DNA of 64,000 nt, from NCBI GenBank assembly GCA_025464975.1, contig JAODMT010000009.1, forward strand, positions 248,001 to 312,000, in the 5' to 3' direction. This DNA comes from Microbacteriaceae bacterium. GTDB taxonomy: Bacteria; Actinomycetota; Actinomycetes; Actinomycetales; Microbacteriaceae. Below are positions 43,334 to 52,127 of the stretch, in pieces. Numbering within the stretch: the first letter of the stretch is position 1; every line of letters begins with the position of its first letter. The notes beneath the pieces are model-generated. The model was not told the origin of the DNA, searched no databases, and worked only from the letters and a program-made list of their open reading frames with translations. Both the position numbers and the translations under genes were made by a program.

Positions 43334-44809
43334 ATGGCTGACAACAACGCCCAGGCGCCTCGCGCGACGACCAATCGCTCGACCGTTCCGGTGTCCGACA
43401 CGTTCAAGGACTACATCTCGAGCAACTGGGCGGAGCGGCCCGAGACGCTACCCGCGCCGAGAGAGCAAGCGTCCTACGCGGCGCAGCGGCGAGCCAGGAT
43501 CTCGGCGCTCTACTCCGGCAAGCTGCTCATCGTACCGGCTGGCGCGGCGAAAGTGCGGTCGAATGACACGGACTACGCCTACCGTGCGCACTCCGCGTTT
43601 GCCCACCTCACCGGTTGGGCGAGCGACTCCGTTCCGGGCAGCGTTCTCGTGCTCCGGCCGACGGCGAGCGGGCACGAGGCTACCCTCTACTTCCGCAAGG
43701 CGGCCGGGCGGGACTCCGACGAGTTCTACGCCAATCCGGAGATCGGCGAATTCTGGACCGGGCCGCGGCCGTCGCTCTCGCACGTCGCCCATGACCTCGG
43801 GCTGCTCACAGCCGACCTCGCCGAGTTCGATCGGGTGCTCGACTCCGTAGACCACAACACCGTGATCCTCCGCGACGGCGACCGCGACCTCACCGACCAG
43901 GTCGACGGTCGTCGGCTGCTCGTCGCTGACGCGGAATCGCTCGAGGTCGATGCCGACGCGACCTTCGCCCGAGACCTGTCCGAGCTGCGACTGGTCAAGG
44001 ACGAATTCGAGATCGCGCAAATGCGGCTCGCGGTCGCCGCGACGCATAAGGGTTTTGACGACGTGGTCGCCGACCGGCCCGCGCTCATCGCGCACCCGCG
44101 TGGCGAGCGGCTGGTCGAGGGTACGTTCAACCGGCGCGCCCGAGCGGAGGGCTACGCGGTCGGGTACGACACCATTGCGGCGTCTGGCCCGCACGCGTGC
44201 ATCCTGCACTGGACCCGAAACGACGGACCGGTCGTCCCTGGAGATCTGATCCTCATGGACGCCGGCATCGAACTCGAAAGCCTGTACACCGCGGACATCA
44301 CCCGGACACTGCCGATCAACGGCGTCTTCAGCCCGACGCAACGTCTGGTGTACGAGGCGGTGCGGGAGGCAGCGGATGCCGCGTTCGCCATCGTTCGTCC
44401 CGGCATCCGCTTCCGGGAGATTCACGCCGCCGCGATGCACGTCATCGCCAAGAAGACCGCGGAGTGGGGCTTCCTCCCGGTGACCGCCGAGGAATCGATC
44501 AAGCCGGAGAACCAGTTCCACCGCCGCTACATGGTGCACGGCACCTCCCACCACCTCGGCATCGACGTCCACGATTGTGCGGCGGCCAGGCGGGACCTGT
44601 ACCTGGATGGAATCCTCGAGCCAGGAATGGTGTTCACCATCGAGCCCGGCCTCTATCTGCAGCCCGATGACCTGACGGTTCCCGAGGAATTCCGCGGCAT
44701 CGGGGTGCGCATCGAGGACAACATCCTCGTGACCGAGTCCGGCGCGGAGAACCTGTCGATCGGCATTCCGCGAACCGCGGATGACGTGGAGGCCTGGCTG
44801 CGCGCCTAG
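43334..44809 (+). CDS. pepP: Xaa-Pro aminopeptidase (aminopeptidase P family, M24B)
   Basis: A 491-residue metallopeptidase. The N-terminal aminopeptidase-P domain (ALYSGKLLIVPAGAAKVRSND) is followed by the M24 pita-bread domain. Metal ligands are in LILMDAGIELESLYTADITR (two Asp), HGTSHHLGIDVHD (His), FTIEPGLY (Glu) and RIEDNILVT (Glu). It removes N-terminal residues before proline. A CACAAT hexamer ends 6 nt before the ATG, so the start may be leaderless. The longer frame to 43031 overlaps the small ORF and lacks family similarity. Confidence 0.93.
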   Translation: MADNNAQAPRATTNRSTVPVSDTFKDYISSNWAERPETLPAPREQASYAAQRRARISALYSGKLLIVPAGAAKVRSNDTDYAYRAHSAFAHLTGWASDSVPGSVLVLRPTASGHEATLYFRKAAGRDSDEFYANPEIGEFWTGPRPSLSHVAHDLGLLTADLAEFDRVLDSVDHNTVILRDGDRDLTDQVDGRRLLVADAESLEVDADATFARDLSELRLVKDEFEIAQMRLAVAATHKGFDDVVADRPALIAHPRGERLVEGTFNRRARAEGYAVGYDTIAASGPHACILHWTRNDGPVVPGDLILMDAGIELESLYTADITRTLPINGVFSPTQRLVYEAVREAADAAFAIVRPGIRFREIHAAAMHVIAKKTAEWGFLPVTAEESIKPENQFHRRYMVHGTSHHLGIDVHDCAAARRDLYLDGILEPGMVFTIEPGLYLQPDDLTVPEEFRGIGVRIEDNILVTESGAENLSIGIPRTADDVEAWLRA

Positions 44810-44832
44810 TGCTGCGCGCCCAATGCGCGAAA

Positions 44833-45327
44833 TTACCGCACGTCGGGGCGCGCCAGCACGTCCTGCGCCTTGGTGAGCAGCGCCGGTTCGACGACGATCT
44901 CGTACTTGCTGGCAAGCACCTGATGGGTCGAGGTGAAGTCGCGTGTTCGGCGGTTGACGGCGTAGGTCACGATCCCGAATAGCATCCCGAAGCCCGCACC
45001 GATGATGGCCGCAGCGCCAACGTAGAGCAGCGCGTTCGGCGTCGTGGCAAAGAGGAACAGAACGATGCCGAAGAACAGCCCGAGCCACGCTCCGCTTGCG
45101 GCTCCGGCCCCGGCCGCCTTGCCGTAGGTGAGTTTTCCGGTGACCCGTTCGACCGTCTTCAGGTCGCTCCCGACGATGGAGACCTGCGTGACAGCGAAGT
45201 CGGCGTGCGCAAGCCTGTCGACCACCGCTTGCGCCTCGAAGTATGTGTCGTACGTGCCGAGCACGTCCCCCTTCGGAAGCGTCGGAACCGGGCGGCCGCG
45301 GGATGCGAGGGGGCTTTGGTTGCTCAT
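44833..45327 (-). CDS. General stress protein 17M-like membrane protein (glycine-zipper type)
   Basis: A 164-residue protein. The N-terminal domain (DVLGTYDTYFEAQAVVDRLA, FAVTQVSIVGSDLKTVERVTG) resembles the GSP17M/YflT domain. Two Gly/Ala-rich transmembrane helices (GAGAASGAWLGLFFGIVLFL; NALLYVGAAAIIGAGFGMLF) and a short cytoplasmic tail follow. ATG 45327 has GGAGG upstream; a GTG at 45351 is an alternative. It is divergent from the MgtE_N/CBS gene. Function is unknown; relatives are stress induced. Confidence 0.8.
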   Translation of the reverse strand: MSNQSPLASRGRPVPTLPKGDVLGTYDTYFEAQAVVDRLAHADFAVTQVSIVGSDLKTVERVTGKLTYGKAAGAGAASGAWLGLFFGIVLFLFATTPNALLYVGAAAIIGAGFGMLFGIVTYAVNRRTRDFTSTHQVLASKYEIVVEPALLTKAQDVLARPDVR

Positions 45328-45361
45328 GCTGTCATTATCCTCCGCACTCACCCACTGGGTC

Positions 45362-45367
45362 TAAGTT
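45362..45367 (+). promoter_or_regulatory. -10 element (leaderless) of the MgtE_N/CBS operon
   Basis: TAAGTT ends 6 nt before the GTG at 45374. Confidence 0.45.
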
Positions 45368-45373
45368 AGATCT

Positions 45374-46702
45374 GTGAGCGCCGCGAGAGTCTTCGTCGCC
45401 CGACTGGCCGGGTGCTCCGTTTTCGACCCCGCGGGCGACAAGGTCGGCCGGGTTCGCGACGTCCTCGTTGTCTACCGGCAGAAGGAACCGCCGCGCGTTG
45501 TTGGCCTCATTGTCGAGGTGCCGGGCAAGAGGCGCGTATTCGTGTCGATCGGACGGGTGACGAGCTTCGGCTCCGGCCAGGTCATCACCACCGGCCTTAT
45601 CAATCTCCGCCGATTCGAACAGCGCGGCGGCGAGGTTCGCGTTATCGCCGAGATGCTCGGTCGTCAGGTCGCCCTCGTCGACAAGTCCGGAACGGCGACG
45701 ATCGAGGATGTCGCCATCGAGGAGAGCGGCCCCGGGGAGTGGGCGGTCACCGAGCTCTTCCTCCGTCGCCCAAAGACGAGCGCCTCGCCGTTTGCCAAGG
45801 GAGCGACCTTCTTCGCCAAGTGGTCCGACGTGCGCGAGCGGTCGACCGGCGAGGCGCAGTCGGCGACCCAGTTGCTCGCCACCTACGAGGATCTGTTGCC
45901 GGCCGACCTCGCGAACGCCATGCTCGACCTGCCCGAGCAGCGGATGCTCGAGGTCGCCGAAGAGATGAGCGACGAGCGACTCGCCGACGTGCTCGAAGAG
46001 ATGCCGGAGAGCGAACAGGTCGACATCCTGAATCAGCTCGACGACAACCGCGCGGCGGACGTGCTCGATCAGATGCAACCGGATGACGCGGCCGACCTCA
46101 TCGCGCAGCTCTCCGATGAGCGCGGCGAGGCCCTCCTCGACCTCATGCAGCCCGAAGAGGCGGACGACGTGCGAATGCTGCTCGCGTACGCGCCGGACAC
46201 CGCCGGCGGGCTCATGACGCCGGAGCCGATCATCGTCTCGGCAGACGCGACAGTGGCGGAGGGTCTCGCCCTCATCCGTCGGCACGAACTCGCACCGGCC
46301 CTTGGCGCCGCAGTCTGCGTCACCCTTCCGCCGTACGAACCACCGACCGGTCGCTTCCTCGGCATGGTGCATTTCCAGCGGATGCTTCGCTACCCTCCGA
46401 TGGAACGCCTCGGCACGCTACTCGACCAGAAACTCGAACCGGTGAAGGCGAGCGCCTCGGCAGCCGAGGTCGCGCGCACCCTCGCCAGTTACAACCTGGT
46501 CTCGCTTCCGGTTGTCGACGACAACCATCGACTGGTCGGGGTGGTGACCATTGACGATGTTCTCGACTACCTGCTGCCCGACGATTGGCGAAGTCACGAC
46601 GACGACGAACCGGCGACACACTCTAGGGTGTCGGCCGACACCAGCAGCATCTCCGTAATCGCTCCAGCCGGAAGGAGGCACTTCAATGGCCCGTCGCTCT
46701 GA
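45374..46702 (+). CDS. PRC-barrel/MgtE N-terminal/CBS domain protein (no channel)
   Basis: A 442-residue cytoplasmic protein. An N-terminal PRC-barrel-like domain (GCSVFDPAGDKVGRVRDVLV) is followed by an MgtE_N superhelix (residues about 175-280, ERLADVLEEMPESEQVDILNQ and repeats) and a CBS pair (GGLMTPEPIIVSADATVAEG; SLPVVDDNHRLVGVVTIDDV). These are the Mg2+/nucleotide-sensing parts of MgtE, but the five-helix channel is missing. It may control another transporter. It overlaps the DUF1003 gene by 17 nt, and Mrp follows, so the three form one operon. Confidence 0.88.
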   Translation: MSAARVFVARLAGCSVFDPAGDKVGRVRDVLVVYRQKEPPRVVGLIVEVPGKRRVFVSIGRVTSFGSGQVITTGLINLRRFEQRGGEVRVIAEMLGRQVALVDKSGTATIEDVAIEESGPGEWAVTELFLRRPKTSASPFAKGATFFAKWSDVRERSTGEAQSATQLLATYEDLLPADLANAMLDLPEQRMLEVAEEMSDERLADVLEEMPESEQVDILNQLDDNRAADVLDQMQPDDAADLIAQLSDERGEALLDLMQPEEADDVRMLLAYAPDTAGGLMTPEPIIVSADATVAEGLALIRRHELAPALGAAVCVTLPPYEPPTGRFLGMVHFQRMLRYPPMERLGTLLDQKLEPVKASASAAEVARTLASYNLVSLPVVDDNHRLVGVVTIDDVLDYLLPDDWRSHDDDEPATHSRVSADTSSISVIAPAGRRHFNGPSL

Positions 46703-47192
46703 GTTAGGCCTCGACTCCCCGAAGGGACTCCGTACTTCGTTCGTGCCTCGCATCGGCGGTCGTGACCGGGTCGGCCGGTTCTCTGAGAGCTTCGCCCGAG
46801 CCATGGGCACCTCGGGATTCCTCGTCGGCATGACCGTGTTCGTCGTGCTCTGGATCCTCTACAACACGTACGCGCCAAAGGGCGTCCAGTTCGACCCGCG
46901 CGCGCTCAACTACACCCTCCTCACCCTCATCCTCTCCCTCCAGGCCTCATATGCGGCCCCCCTGATCCTGCTCGCACAGAATCGGCAGGATGACCGCGAC
47001 CGCGTGCAGTTCGAGCAGGATAGGCAGCGCGCCGAACGAAACCTTGCCGACACCGAATATCTGGCCCGCGAGATTGTCTCCCTCCGTCTCGCCGTGCGAG
47101 AGCTCGCCTCGAAGGACTTCATCCGCGCCGAGCTCAGGGCGCTACTCGAGGAACTTGAGGCGGAACGAAAGCCGGAGGGCACCCCCGGGTGA
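46686..47192 (+). CDS. DUF1003 domain membrane protein
   Basis: A 168-residue protein with two transmembrane helices (GFLVGMTVFVVLWILYNTY; YTLLTLILSLQASYAAPLIL) and a C-terminal coiled region (QDDRDRVQFEQDRQRAERNL). It is a typical DUF1003 protein (PF06210). GGAGG lies in the 3' end of the upstream gene. The stop overlaps the Mrp start by 4 nt. The function of the family is unknown; co-occurrence with the MgtE_N/CBS protein suggests a metal-ion link. Confidence 0.9.
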   Translation: MARRSELGLDSPKGLRTSFVPRIGGRDRVGRFSESFARAMGTSGFLVGMTVFVVLWILYNTYAPKGVQFDPRALNYTLLTLILSLQASYAAPLILLAQNRQDDRDRVQFEQDRQRAERNLADTEYLAREIVSLRLAVRELASKDFIRAELRALLEELEAERKPEGTPG

Positions 47193-48334
47193 ACGCGTCC
47201 CGAGGCGGCACGAGCGAGGACATCGAGTCCCGCATCGAACGGGCCCTCTCTCGCGTCATCGACCCGGAGATTCGCAAGCCGATCACCCAACTCGACATGA
47301 TCGGCGCGGTGCGAGTCTCCGACTCCGGTGAGGCGACAGTCGCCCTCAAACTCACCATCGTCGGATGCCCGGCGGCGCAGACTATCGAACGCGACGTCCG
47401 TGAGGCCACGGTTGCTGTCGCCGGTGTCACGAGCGTTTCAGTTGATGTCAGCGTCATGACTCGCGAGGAGCGTACCGCGCTCACCGAGAAGCTCCGAGGC
47501 GGTCGAGCGCGGGAGCTCCAATTCGGCCCGGACACCCTCACCCGCATTTACGCAATCACAAGCGGTAAGGGAGGCGTCGGCAAGTCCACCCTCACCGGAA
47601 ATCTGGCTGTCGCCCTCGCCGCACGAGGGCTCGCCGTCGGGGTGGTGGACGCCGACGTGTTCGGATTCTCGATTCCCGGCATCCTCGGTCTTGACGGAGC
47701 GAAACCGACCAGGGTCGGCGAGATGATCCTGCCACCGATCAATTACGGGGTGAAGGTAATCTCGATCGGCATGTTCGTCGATAACAACGCCGCGGTCTCG
47801 TGGCGTGGCCCGATGCTTCATCGCACGATCCAGCAGTTCCTCACGGACGTCTTCTTCGGCGACCTCGACATTCTGCTGCTCGATCTGCCGCCCGGCACAG
47901 GTGACGTGGCCATCTCCCTCGGACAACTTCTCCCGCACGCCGAGGTCATCGTCGTGACCACCCCGCAACCGGCCGCAGCGGAGGTCGCAGAACGCAGCGC
48001 CGCCGTCGCGCGTCAGACCGGCCAGACGGTCATCGGCGTGATTGAGAACATGGCCGGGCTCCCCCAGGCGGACGGCTCGGTTCTGCAGCTCTTCGGCGCC
48101 GGAGGTGGCGCGGATGTCGCCTCCCGGCTGTCTCGCCAACAGGAGCAACCGGTTCCGGTGCTCGCGTCCGTTCCCCTCAGCATTGGCCTGCGCGCGGGCG
48201 GGGACACCGGTATTCCGATCGTGCTCTCGGACCCGGACGACGACGCCTCGGTCGCCATCCAGGCCGTCGCCGATCAGCTCGCCGGCCGCGGACGGGGACT
48301 CGCCGGCCGGAAGCTCGGTATCAGCGTGCGCTGA
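47189..48334 (+). CDS. Mrp/NBP35-family iron-sulfur cluster carrier ATPase (ApbC-like)
   Basis: A 381-residue protein. An N-terminal MIP18/DUF59 domain (SRVIDPEIRKPITQLDMIG) precedes a deviant-Walker P-loop NTPase (SGKGGVGKSTLTGNLA, then LLLDLPPGTGDVA). This is the standard architecture of Mrp/ApbC proteins, which carry and transfer Fe-S clusters. The C-terminal CxxC for cluster binding is not seen: I find no cysteine pair after the P-loop domain, so cluster binding may differ. The GTG start overlaps the DUF1003 stop. Confidence 0.9.
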   Translation: MNASRGGTSEDIESRIERALSRVIDPEIRKPITQLDMIGAVRVSDSGEATVALKLTIVGCPAAQTIERDVREATVAVAGVTSVSVDVSVMTREERTALTEKLRGGRARELQFGPDTLTRIYAITSGKGGVGKSTLTGNLAVALAARGLAVGVVDADVFGFSIPGILGLDGAKPTRVGEMILPPINYGVKVISIGMFVDNNAAVSWRGPMLHRTIQQFLTDVFFGDLDILLLDLPPGTGDVAISLGQLLPHAEVIVVTTPQPAAAEVAERSAAVARQTGQTVIGVIENMAGLPQADGSVLQLFGAGGGADVASRLSRQQEQPVPVLASVPLSIGLRAGGDTGIPIVLSDPDDDASVAIQAVADQLAGRGRGLAGRKLGISVR

Positions 48335-48354
48335 GCCTTTGCGCAGCGGCGGGT

Positions 48355-48714
48355 CTAGGTCGCTTCGTTGTCGAACGGTGCGGCTTCGCCGTCGACCATG
48401 TGCCGCCGCGTGGCTGACGTTGCTGGCGGCCGAATCACGGAGACCGGCGCGGCGTCGACGTCCTCCAGCAGCGCCTCCCGGATGATGCGACGCGGGTCGT
48501 ACTGTCGTGGGTCGAGTTTCTTCCAGTCGACATCGTCGAAGTCGGGGCCCATCTCATCCCGAAGCCGCTCCTTTGCCCCGTTGGCCATGTCGCGCACCGT
48601 CCGCACGAGGCGCCCCAACTGAGCCGCGTAGTGCGGAATGCGCTCCGGACCGAGCAGAAACACCGCCAGCACGGCGATCACAATCAGCTTGTCGAAGCTA
48701 AACCCACCGGACAC
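48355..48714 (-). CDS. tatB: Sec-independent protein translocase TatB-like
   Basis: A 119-residue protein. The N-terminal membrane helix (FDKLIVIAVLAVFLLGPERI) has the FGP-type hinge (LLGPERIP) and is followed by an amphipathic helix (AAQLGRLVRTVRDMANGAK) and a charged tail, as in TatB. It helps to recognise twin-arginine substrates such as the EfeB-like peroxidase encoded in this window. A minus-strand -10 (TAGTCT, 48726-48721) lies 6 nt before the GTG, so it is probably leaderless. It converges on the mrp gene. Confidence 0.85.
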   Translation of the reverse strand: MSGGFSFDKLIVIAVLAVFLLGPERIPHYAAQLGRLVRTVRDMANGAKERLRDEMGPDFDDVDWKKLDPRQYDPRRIIREALLEDVDAAPVSVIRPPATSATRRHMVDGEAAPFDNEAT

Positions 48715-48720
48715 TCGTCC

Positions 48721-48726
48721 AGACTA
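48721..48726 (-). promoter_or_regulatory. -10 element (leaderless) of tatB
   Basis: TAGTCT on the minus strand ends 6 nt before the GTG at 48714; a TTGACG is found upstream. Confidence 0.45.
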
Positions 48727-48778
48727 ACGCGTCAACCCGTCCGGCTCGCCTACTCTTGGTGAGAACGAGGAGCACACG

Positions 48779-49405
48779 GTGGCAGACAAAGAGTTGAATT
48801 GGAAGTTCGCAGAGGACTTCATCGTCGAGCGCGAAGAAATCGTGCAGGCGCGCCAGCACTCAATCGAGCTCGGCATCGATCCGGTCACCCCGGCGATGGG
48901 CGCTCAGCTCGCCGTGATCACGGCCGCGACCGCCGCCACGAACATCATCGAGATCGGCACGGGGGTCGGGGTGAGCGGCCTCTGGTTGCTCACCGGGGCT
49001 CCGGAGGCGACACTCACCTCCATCGACTTCGAACTCGACTATCAGCAGTCGGCCAAGAAGGCATTCCACGACGCCGGAATCCCGAACAATCGTGTGCGAC
49101 TGATCGCCGGCCGAGCGATCGATGTTCTGCCCCGGATGAACGAGCAGTCGTACGACGTCGTGCTCGTCGATGCCGATCCGCAATCGGTCATCCAGTACGT
49201 CGAGCATGGCTTGCGGCTTGTCCGAGCCGGTGGGACCGTCCTCGTCGCCCACGCGCTCTGGCGCGGCAGGGTGGCCGACCCGGCGCAGCGGGACGACACC
49301 GTTCGAGGCTTCCGTTCGCTTCTCACCGAGATTTCGGAGTCACACGCGGTGATCAGCGCGCTCTCTCCGGTCGGCGACGGCCTGCTCCAGCTCACGAAGC
49401 TGTAG
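48779..49405 (+). CDS. SAM-dependent O-methyltransferase (catechol-O-methyltransferase-like)
   Basis: A 208-residue class I methyltransferase. The SAM motif is IIEIGTGVGVSGLWLL, followed by LTSIDFELDYQQSAKKAF and the metal-site region YDVVLVDADP. It belongs to the O-methyltransferase family 3 that acts on caffeoyl-CoA or catechols in other organisms; here the substrate is unknown. A GAGGAG element precedes the GTG start. Homologues sit next to tatB/mrp in actinobacteria, so it is a core gene and probably unrelated to the catechol pathway at the left end. Confidence 0.9.
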   Translation: MADKELNWKFAEDFIVEREEIVQARQHSIELGIDPVTPAMGAQLAVITAATAATNIIEIGTGVGVSGLWLLTGAPEATLTSIDFELDYQQSAKKAFHDAGIPNNRVRLIAGRAIDVLPRMNEQSYDVVLVDADPQSVIQYVEHGLRLVRAGGTVLVAHALWRGRVADPAQRDDTVRGFRSLLTEISESHAVISALSPVGDGLLQLTKL

Positions 49406-49504
49406 CCTGCGACAACCGCCGCTGCCGGCGCCGTCGTCACCGCAATGACTCGGCCTGGGGCCACGGTCATCGGGTGAGGCGAAGCACGCGCCCCGGGTGG
49501 TGAA

Positions 49505-49681
49505 CTAGCTTGCGGCCGCGACCACTCCGGCGAGTGCGTCGTGCAGCTCCTTGGCCTCGGCGTCATTGACGGAAACGACGAGACGGCCGCCGCCCTCGAG
49601 CGGCACGCGCACGATGATGAGGCGACCCTCCTTAACAGCCTCCATTGGCCCGTCTCCGGTCCTCGGCTTCATGGCTGCCAT
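49505..49681 (-). CDS. DUF3117 family small protein
   Basis: A 58-residue protein: MAAMKPRTGDGPMEAVKEGR at the N-terminus and LVVSVNDAEAKELHDALAGV towards the end. It matches the DUF3117 family, a very conserved small actinobacterial protein of unknown function. It is preceded by AAAGGGGATCC. An AT-rich stretch (GGATAATAG on the minus strand) about 50 nt upstream may hold its promoter. Confidence 0.9.
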   Translation of the reverse strand: MAAMKPRTGDGPMEAVKEGRLIIVRVPLEGGGRLVVSVNDAEAKELHDALAGVVAAAS

Positions 49682-49761
49682 GATGGATCCCCTTTCGTGG
49701 AATGATTTCTATTATCCAGTAATTGAGCGCTATCCCGAAAACGGGGGCGCCCGGTGCGGCG

Positions 49762-51006
49762 TTACGGGGGTGTCCAGTCGTACCCGTTGAACCACCAGCA
49801 GATGTAGAGCCATCCAAACTGTCCGGCGATGAAAAGCGCCACGACGCTCACCCGATAAATCGTCGAACGCGGCTGCGCCACGGCACCGAGCAGGGGAAAC
49901 ATCGGCATGAGCAGCCGGAAGGTGCTCGATTGCGGAAAGAAGACGGCGAGAAGGTAGAGGCCATAGCTTGCACTCCAGATGCGGATATCCGCACCGAGCC
50001 GTCGTGCCGGCGGGGTGAACAGGAGTGCGACGAAGCCGAGGATGACCACGGCGAGAAGCCACAAGGCGAGGCCGCCGACGTGCCACAGGGCACCCCAGAA
50101 CGCGGCGCCCTGCAGCCACGGCTCGAACGGCTCGAGCGTCCCGTAGCCGATGTAGGGCGCCCGCCACGCGAGCTCGGTATCGGTGTACGCCGTGGCGGAG
50201 CCGGTCACAGCCCAGGCGACGACTGTCCAGGCGAAGCTCATCAGCGTGCTGAAACCGGCGAGCAGCAGGGCGGCGGCGCGATCGCGGGTCGGGAAGGGAT
50301 CGCTGTCGCGCGTGAGCCACCGATGGGCCGAATGCAGGAGCAGCGCGAGGGCGAAGGCCAGCCCGCTTGGGCGCGTGAGCGACATGATGGCGATCACCGG
50401 CACGAGGCTGCCGTACCGCCGTCTGAGCAGCAGGTAGAGAGCCACGGCGAGCAGAAACAGGTACATCGACTCCGCGTAAGACACCTGCAGAATCGGGGAG
50501 AGCGGCGCTACACAGAACAGCACAACCGAGAAGAGCGCGGTCTCCGAGGGGAGGCGAAGCCGGCAGAGCCGGTAGAACACGAGGGCCGTCGCAAGCGAAA
50601 AAGCCACCGAGACGAACACCGATACCGGTTCCCATGGCAGGGTCGTCGCCACCATCAGCGCGCGAACGAGGATCGGGTAGCCGGGCAGGAACGCCCACGC
50701 GTTCTCCGCAACCCGGCCAGCTGCCGTCATCGGCAGTTCGCTCGGATAGCCGCTCACGGCGACGGTGTGGTACCACCCGCTGTCCCAGAACTGGGAGAAG
50801 GCGAGGTAGGAGGGATGAGCCGCCGTCCACGGATTCTTCGGCTGCCAGCCGGCGAAGAGCAGCATCAGGGTCGTCGTGATGGCCCTGGACGCGAGCCAGA
50901 CCGCGAAGACTTTCACCCACCAGGGCGTCAGCCGATAGATGACGATCGGCCGCCGTCTTCCGCTTCGCTTCGTCGAGGGCCGGGCGATCAGGATGCGCTG
51001 AGCCAC
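49762..51006 (-). CDS. PIG-V-like membrane mannosyltransferase
   Basis: A 414-residue membrane protein with about ten hydrophobic segments. FWDSGWYHTVAVSGYP (WD...WY) and AFLPGYPILVRAL after the first helix are hallmarks of the PIG-V/GT-C mannosyltransferase superfamily, with the acidic residue in the first outside loop. It may add mannose from polyprenyl-phosphate-mannose to glycolipids or glycoproteins. The GTG at 51006 overlaps the dapE 3' end by 19 nt. The long open frame to 51342 is antisense-like within dapE. Confidence 0.8.
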   Translation of the reverse strand: MAQRILIARPSTKRSGRRRPIVIYRLTPWWVKVFAVWLASRAITTTLMLLFAGWQPKNPWTAAHPSYLAFSQFWDSGWYHTVAVSGYPSELPMTAAGRVAENAWAFLPGYPILVRALMVATTLPWEPVSVFVSVAFSLATALVFYRLCRLRLPSETALFSVVLFCVAPLSPILQVSYAESMYLFLLAVALYLLLRRRYGSLVPVIAIMSLTRPSGLAFALALLLHSAHRWLTRDSDPFPTRDRAAALLLAGFSTLMSFAWTVVAWAVTGSATAYTDTELAWRAPYIGYGTLEPFEPWLQGAAFWGALWHVGGLALWLLAVVILGFVALLFTPPARRLGADIRIWSASYGLYLLAVFFPQSSTFRLLMPMFPLLGAVAQPRSTIYRVSVVALFIAGQFGWLYICWWFNGYDWTPP

Positions 51007-52088
51007 GCGCGCAATGCTCGTTCGCAGTCCGTGATCTGGTCGACTGCGACGCGCTCCTCGTCCGCGTGGGCGAGAAGTGGGTCTCCCGGACCGTAATTCA
51101 CCGCCGGGATCCCGAGGGCAGAAAAGCGCGCGACATCCGTCCAGCCGTACTTGGGTTTCGCGTCGCGACCCACTGCGGCGAGGAATTGCATCGCCAGCGG
51201 CGCGTCGAGGCCCGGGCGGGCGCCGTCCGCGCTGTCCACCACCGTGAGCTCCACCCCCGGGAATACCTCCCGTCGCAGGTAGTCCTCGGCCTCGGCGCTC
51301 GCCTTGTCCGGTGCGAACCGGTAGTTCACGGTGACCGTGCACTCGTCCGGAATGACGTTGCCGGCCACACCGCCCGAGATGGCGACGGCGTTCAGCCCCT
51401 CTCGGTAATCGAGACCATCGACGCTGACCGTGCGCGGCTCGAACGCGGCGAGGGCCTCGAGAATCGGCGCCGCGGCGTGGATGGCGTTGACTCCGACCCA
51501 GGCCCTCGCGGAGTGGGCACGCCGGCCGACGGTTCGCAGCTCGACGCGCATCGTGCCGTTGCAGCCGCCCTCGACGGCCGCATTAGTCGGTTCGCCGAGA
51601 ATGGCGAAGTCGGCCGCGAGGAGTTCCGGATGATGCGCCGCGAGTCGCCCGAGCCCGTTGAGTTCGGAGGCGACCTCTTCGTGGTCGTACCAGATCCAGG
51701 TGATGTCCAGCGCCGGTGCCGTGAGCTCGGCGGCAAGCTTCAACTGAACCGCGACCCCGCCCTTCATGTCCACCGTCCCGCGGCCCCAGAGATACTCAAT
51801 CCCGTCGGCGGACTCGTAGCGGGTCGGCAGGTTGTTGTTGAGGGGAACCGTGTCCGTGTGCCCGGCAATGACGACTCGCCTCGACCGGCCAAGGGAGGTG
51901 CGCGCGACGATGGCGTCTCCATCCCGGCTCACCTCGAGGTGAGGTAACCCACGGAGCGCGGCTTCGATTGCGTCAGTGATCCCGCGCTCGTTTCCCGAGA
52001 CGGACTCGATGTCACAGAGTTGACGCGTGATGTCTATCGATGAGGCCGACAGATCGAGTGCGGGAGCTGGGGAGTCATCGACTGGCAT
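50988..52088 (-). CDS. dapE: Succinyl-diaminopimelate desuccinylase
   Basis: A 366-residue M20 peptidase-fold enzyme. The metal-site motifs are VIAGHTDTVPLNN, LWGRGTVDMKGGVA and YDHEEVASE, and VEGGCNGTMRVEL lies in the dimerisation domain. It cleaves N-succinyl-LL-2,6-diaminopimelate in lysine and peptidoglycan synthesis. It is divergent from dapD with only 39 nt between. TAAACT (minus strand 52100-52095) lies 6 nt before the ATG, so it is probably leaderless. Confidence 0.93.
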   Translation of the reverse strand: MPVDDSPAPALDLSASSIDITRQLCDIESVSGNERGITDAIEAALRGLPHLEVSRDGDAIVARTSLGRSRRVVIAGHTDTVPLNNNLPTRYESADGIEYLWGRGTVDMKGGVAVQLKLAAELTAPALDITWIWYDHEEVASELNGLGRLAAHHPELLAADFAILGEPTNAAVEGGCNGTMRVELRTVGRRAHSARAWVGVNAIHAAAPILEALAAFEPRTVSVDGLDYREGLNAVAISGGVAGNVIPDECTVTVNYRFAPDKASAEAEDYLRREVFPGVELTVVDSADGARPGLDAPLAMQFLAAVGRDAKPKYGWTDVARFSALGIPAVNYGPGDPLLAHADEERVAVDQITDCERALRAWLSAS

Positions 52089-52094
52089 GTGGTC

Positions 52095-52121
52095 AGTTTA
52101 TTGGCGGCGCCTGGATACTCT
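52095..52121. promoter_or_regulatory. Back-to-back leaderless promoters of dapE and dapD
   Basis: Minus strand: TAAACT (52100-52095), 6 nt before the dapE ATG. Plus strand: TACTCT (52116-52121), 6 nt before the dapD ATG. With 39 nt between the two start codons, there is no room for a 5' UTR on either gene. Confidence 0.55.
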
Positions 52122-52127
52122 TGAGCC

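Noticed and set aside
48779-49405. The catechol-O-methyltransferase-like gene as part of the catechol pathway.
   Set aside because: It is 36 kb away, lacks the regulon operator, and sits in a core neighbourhood (tatB, mrp).
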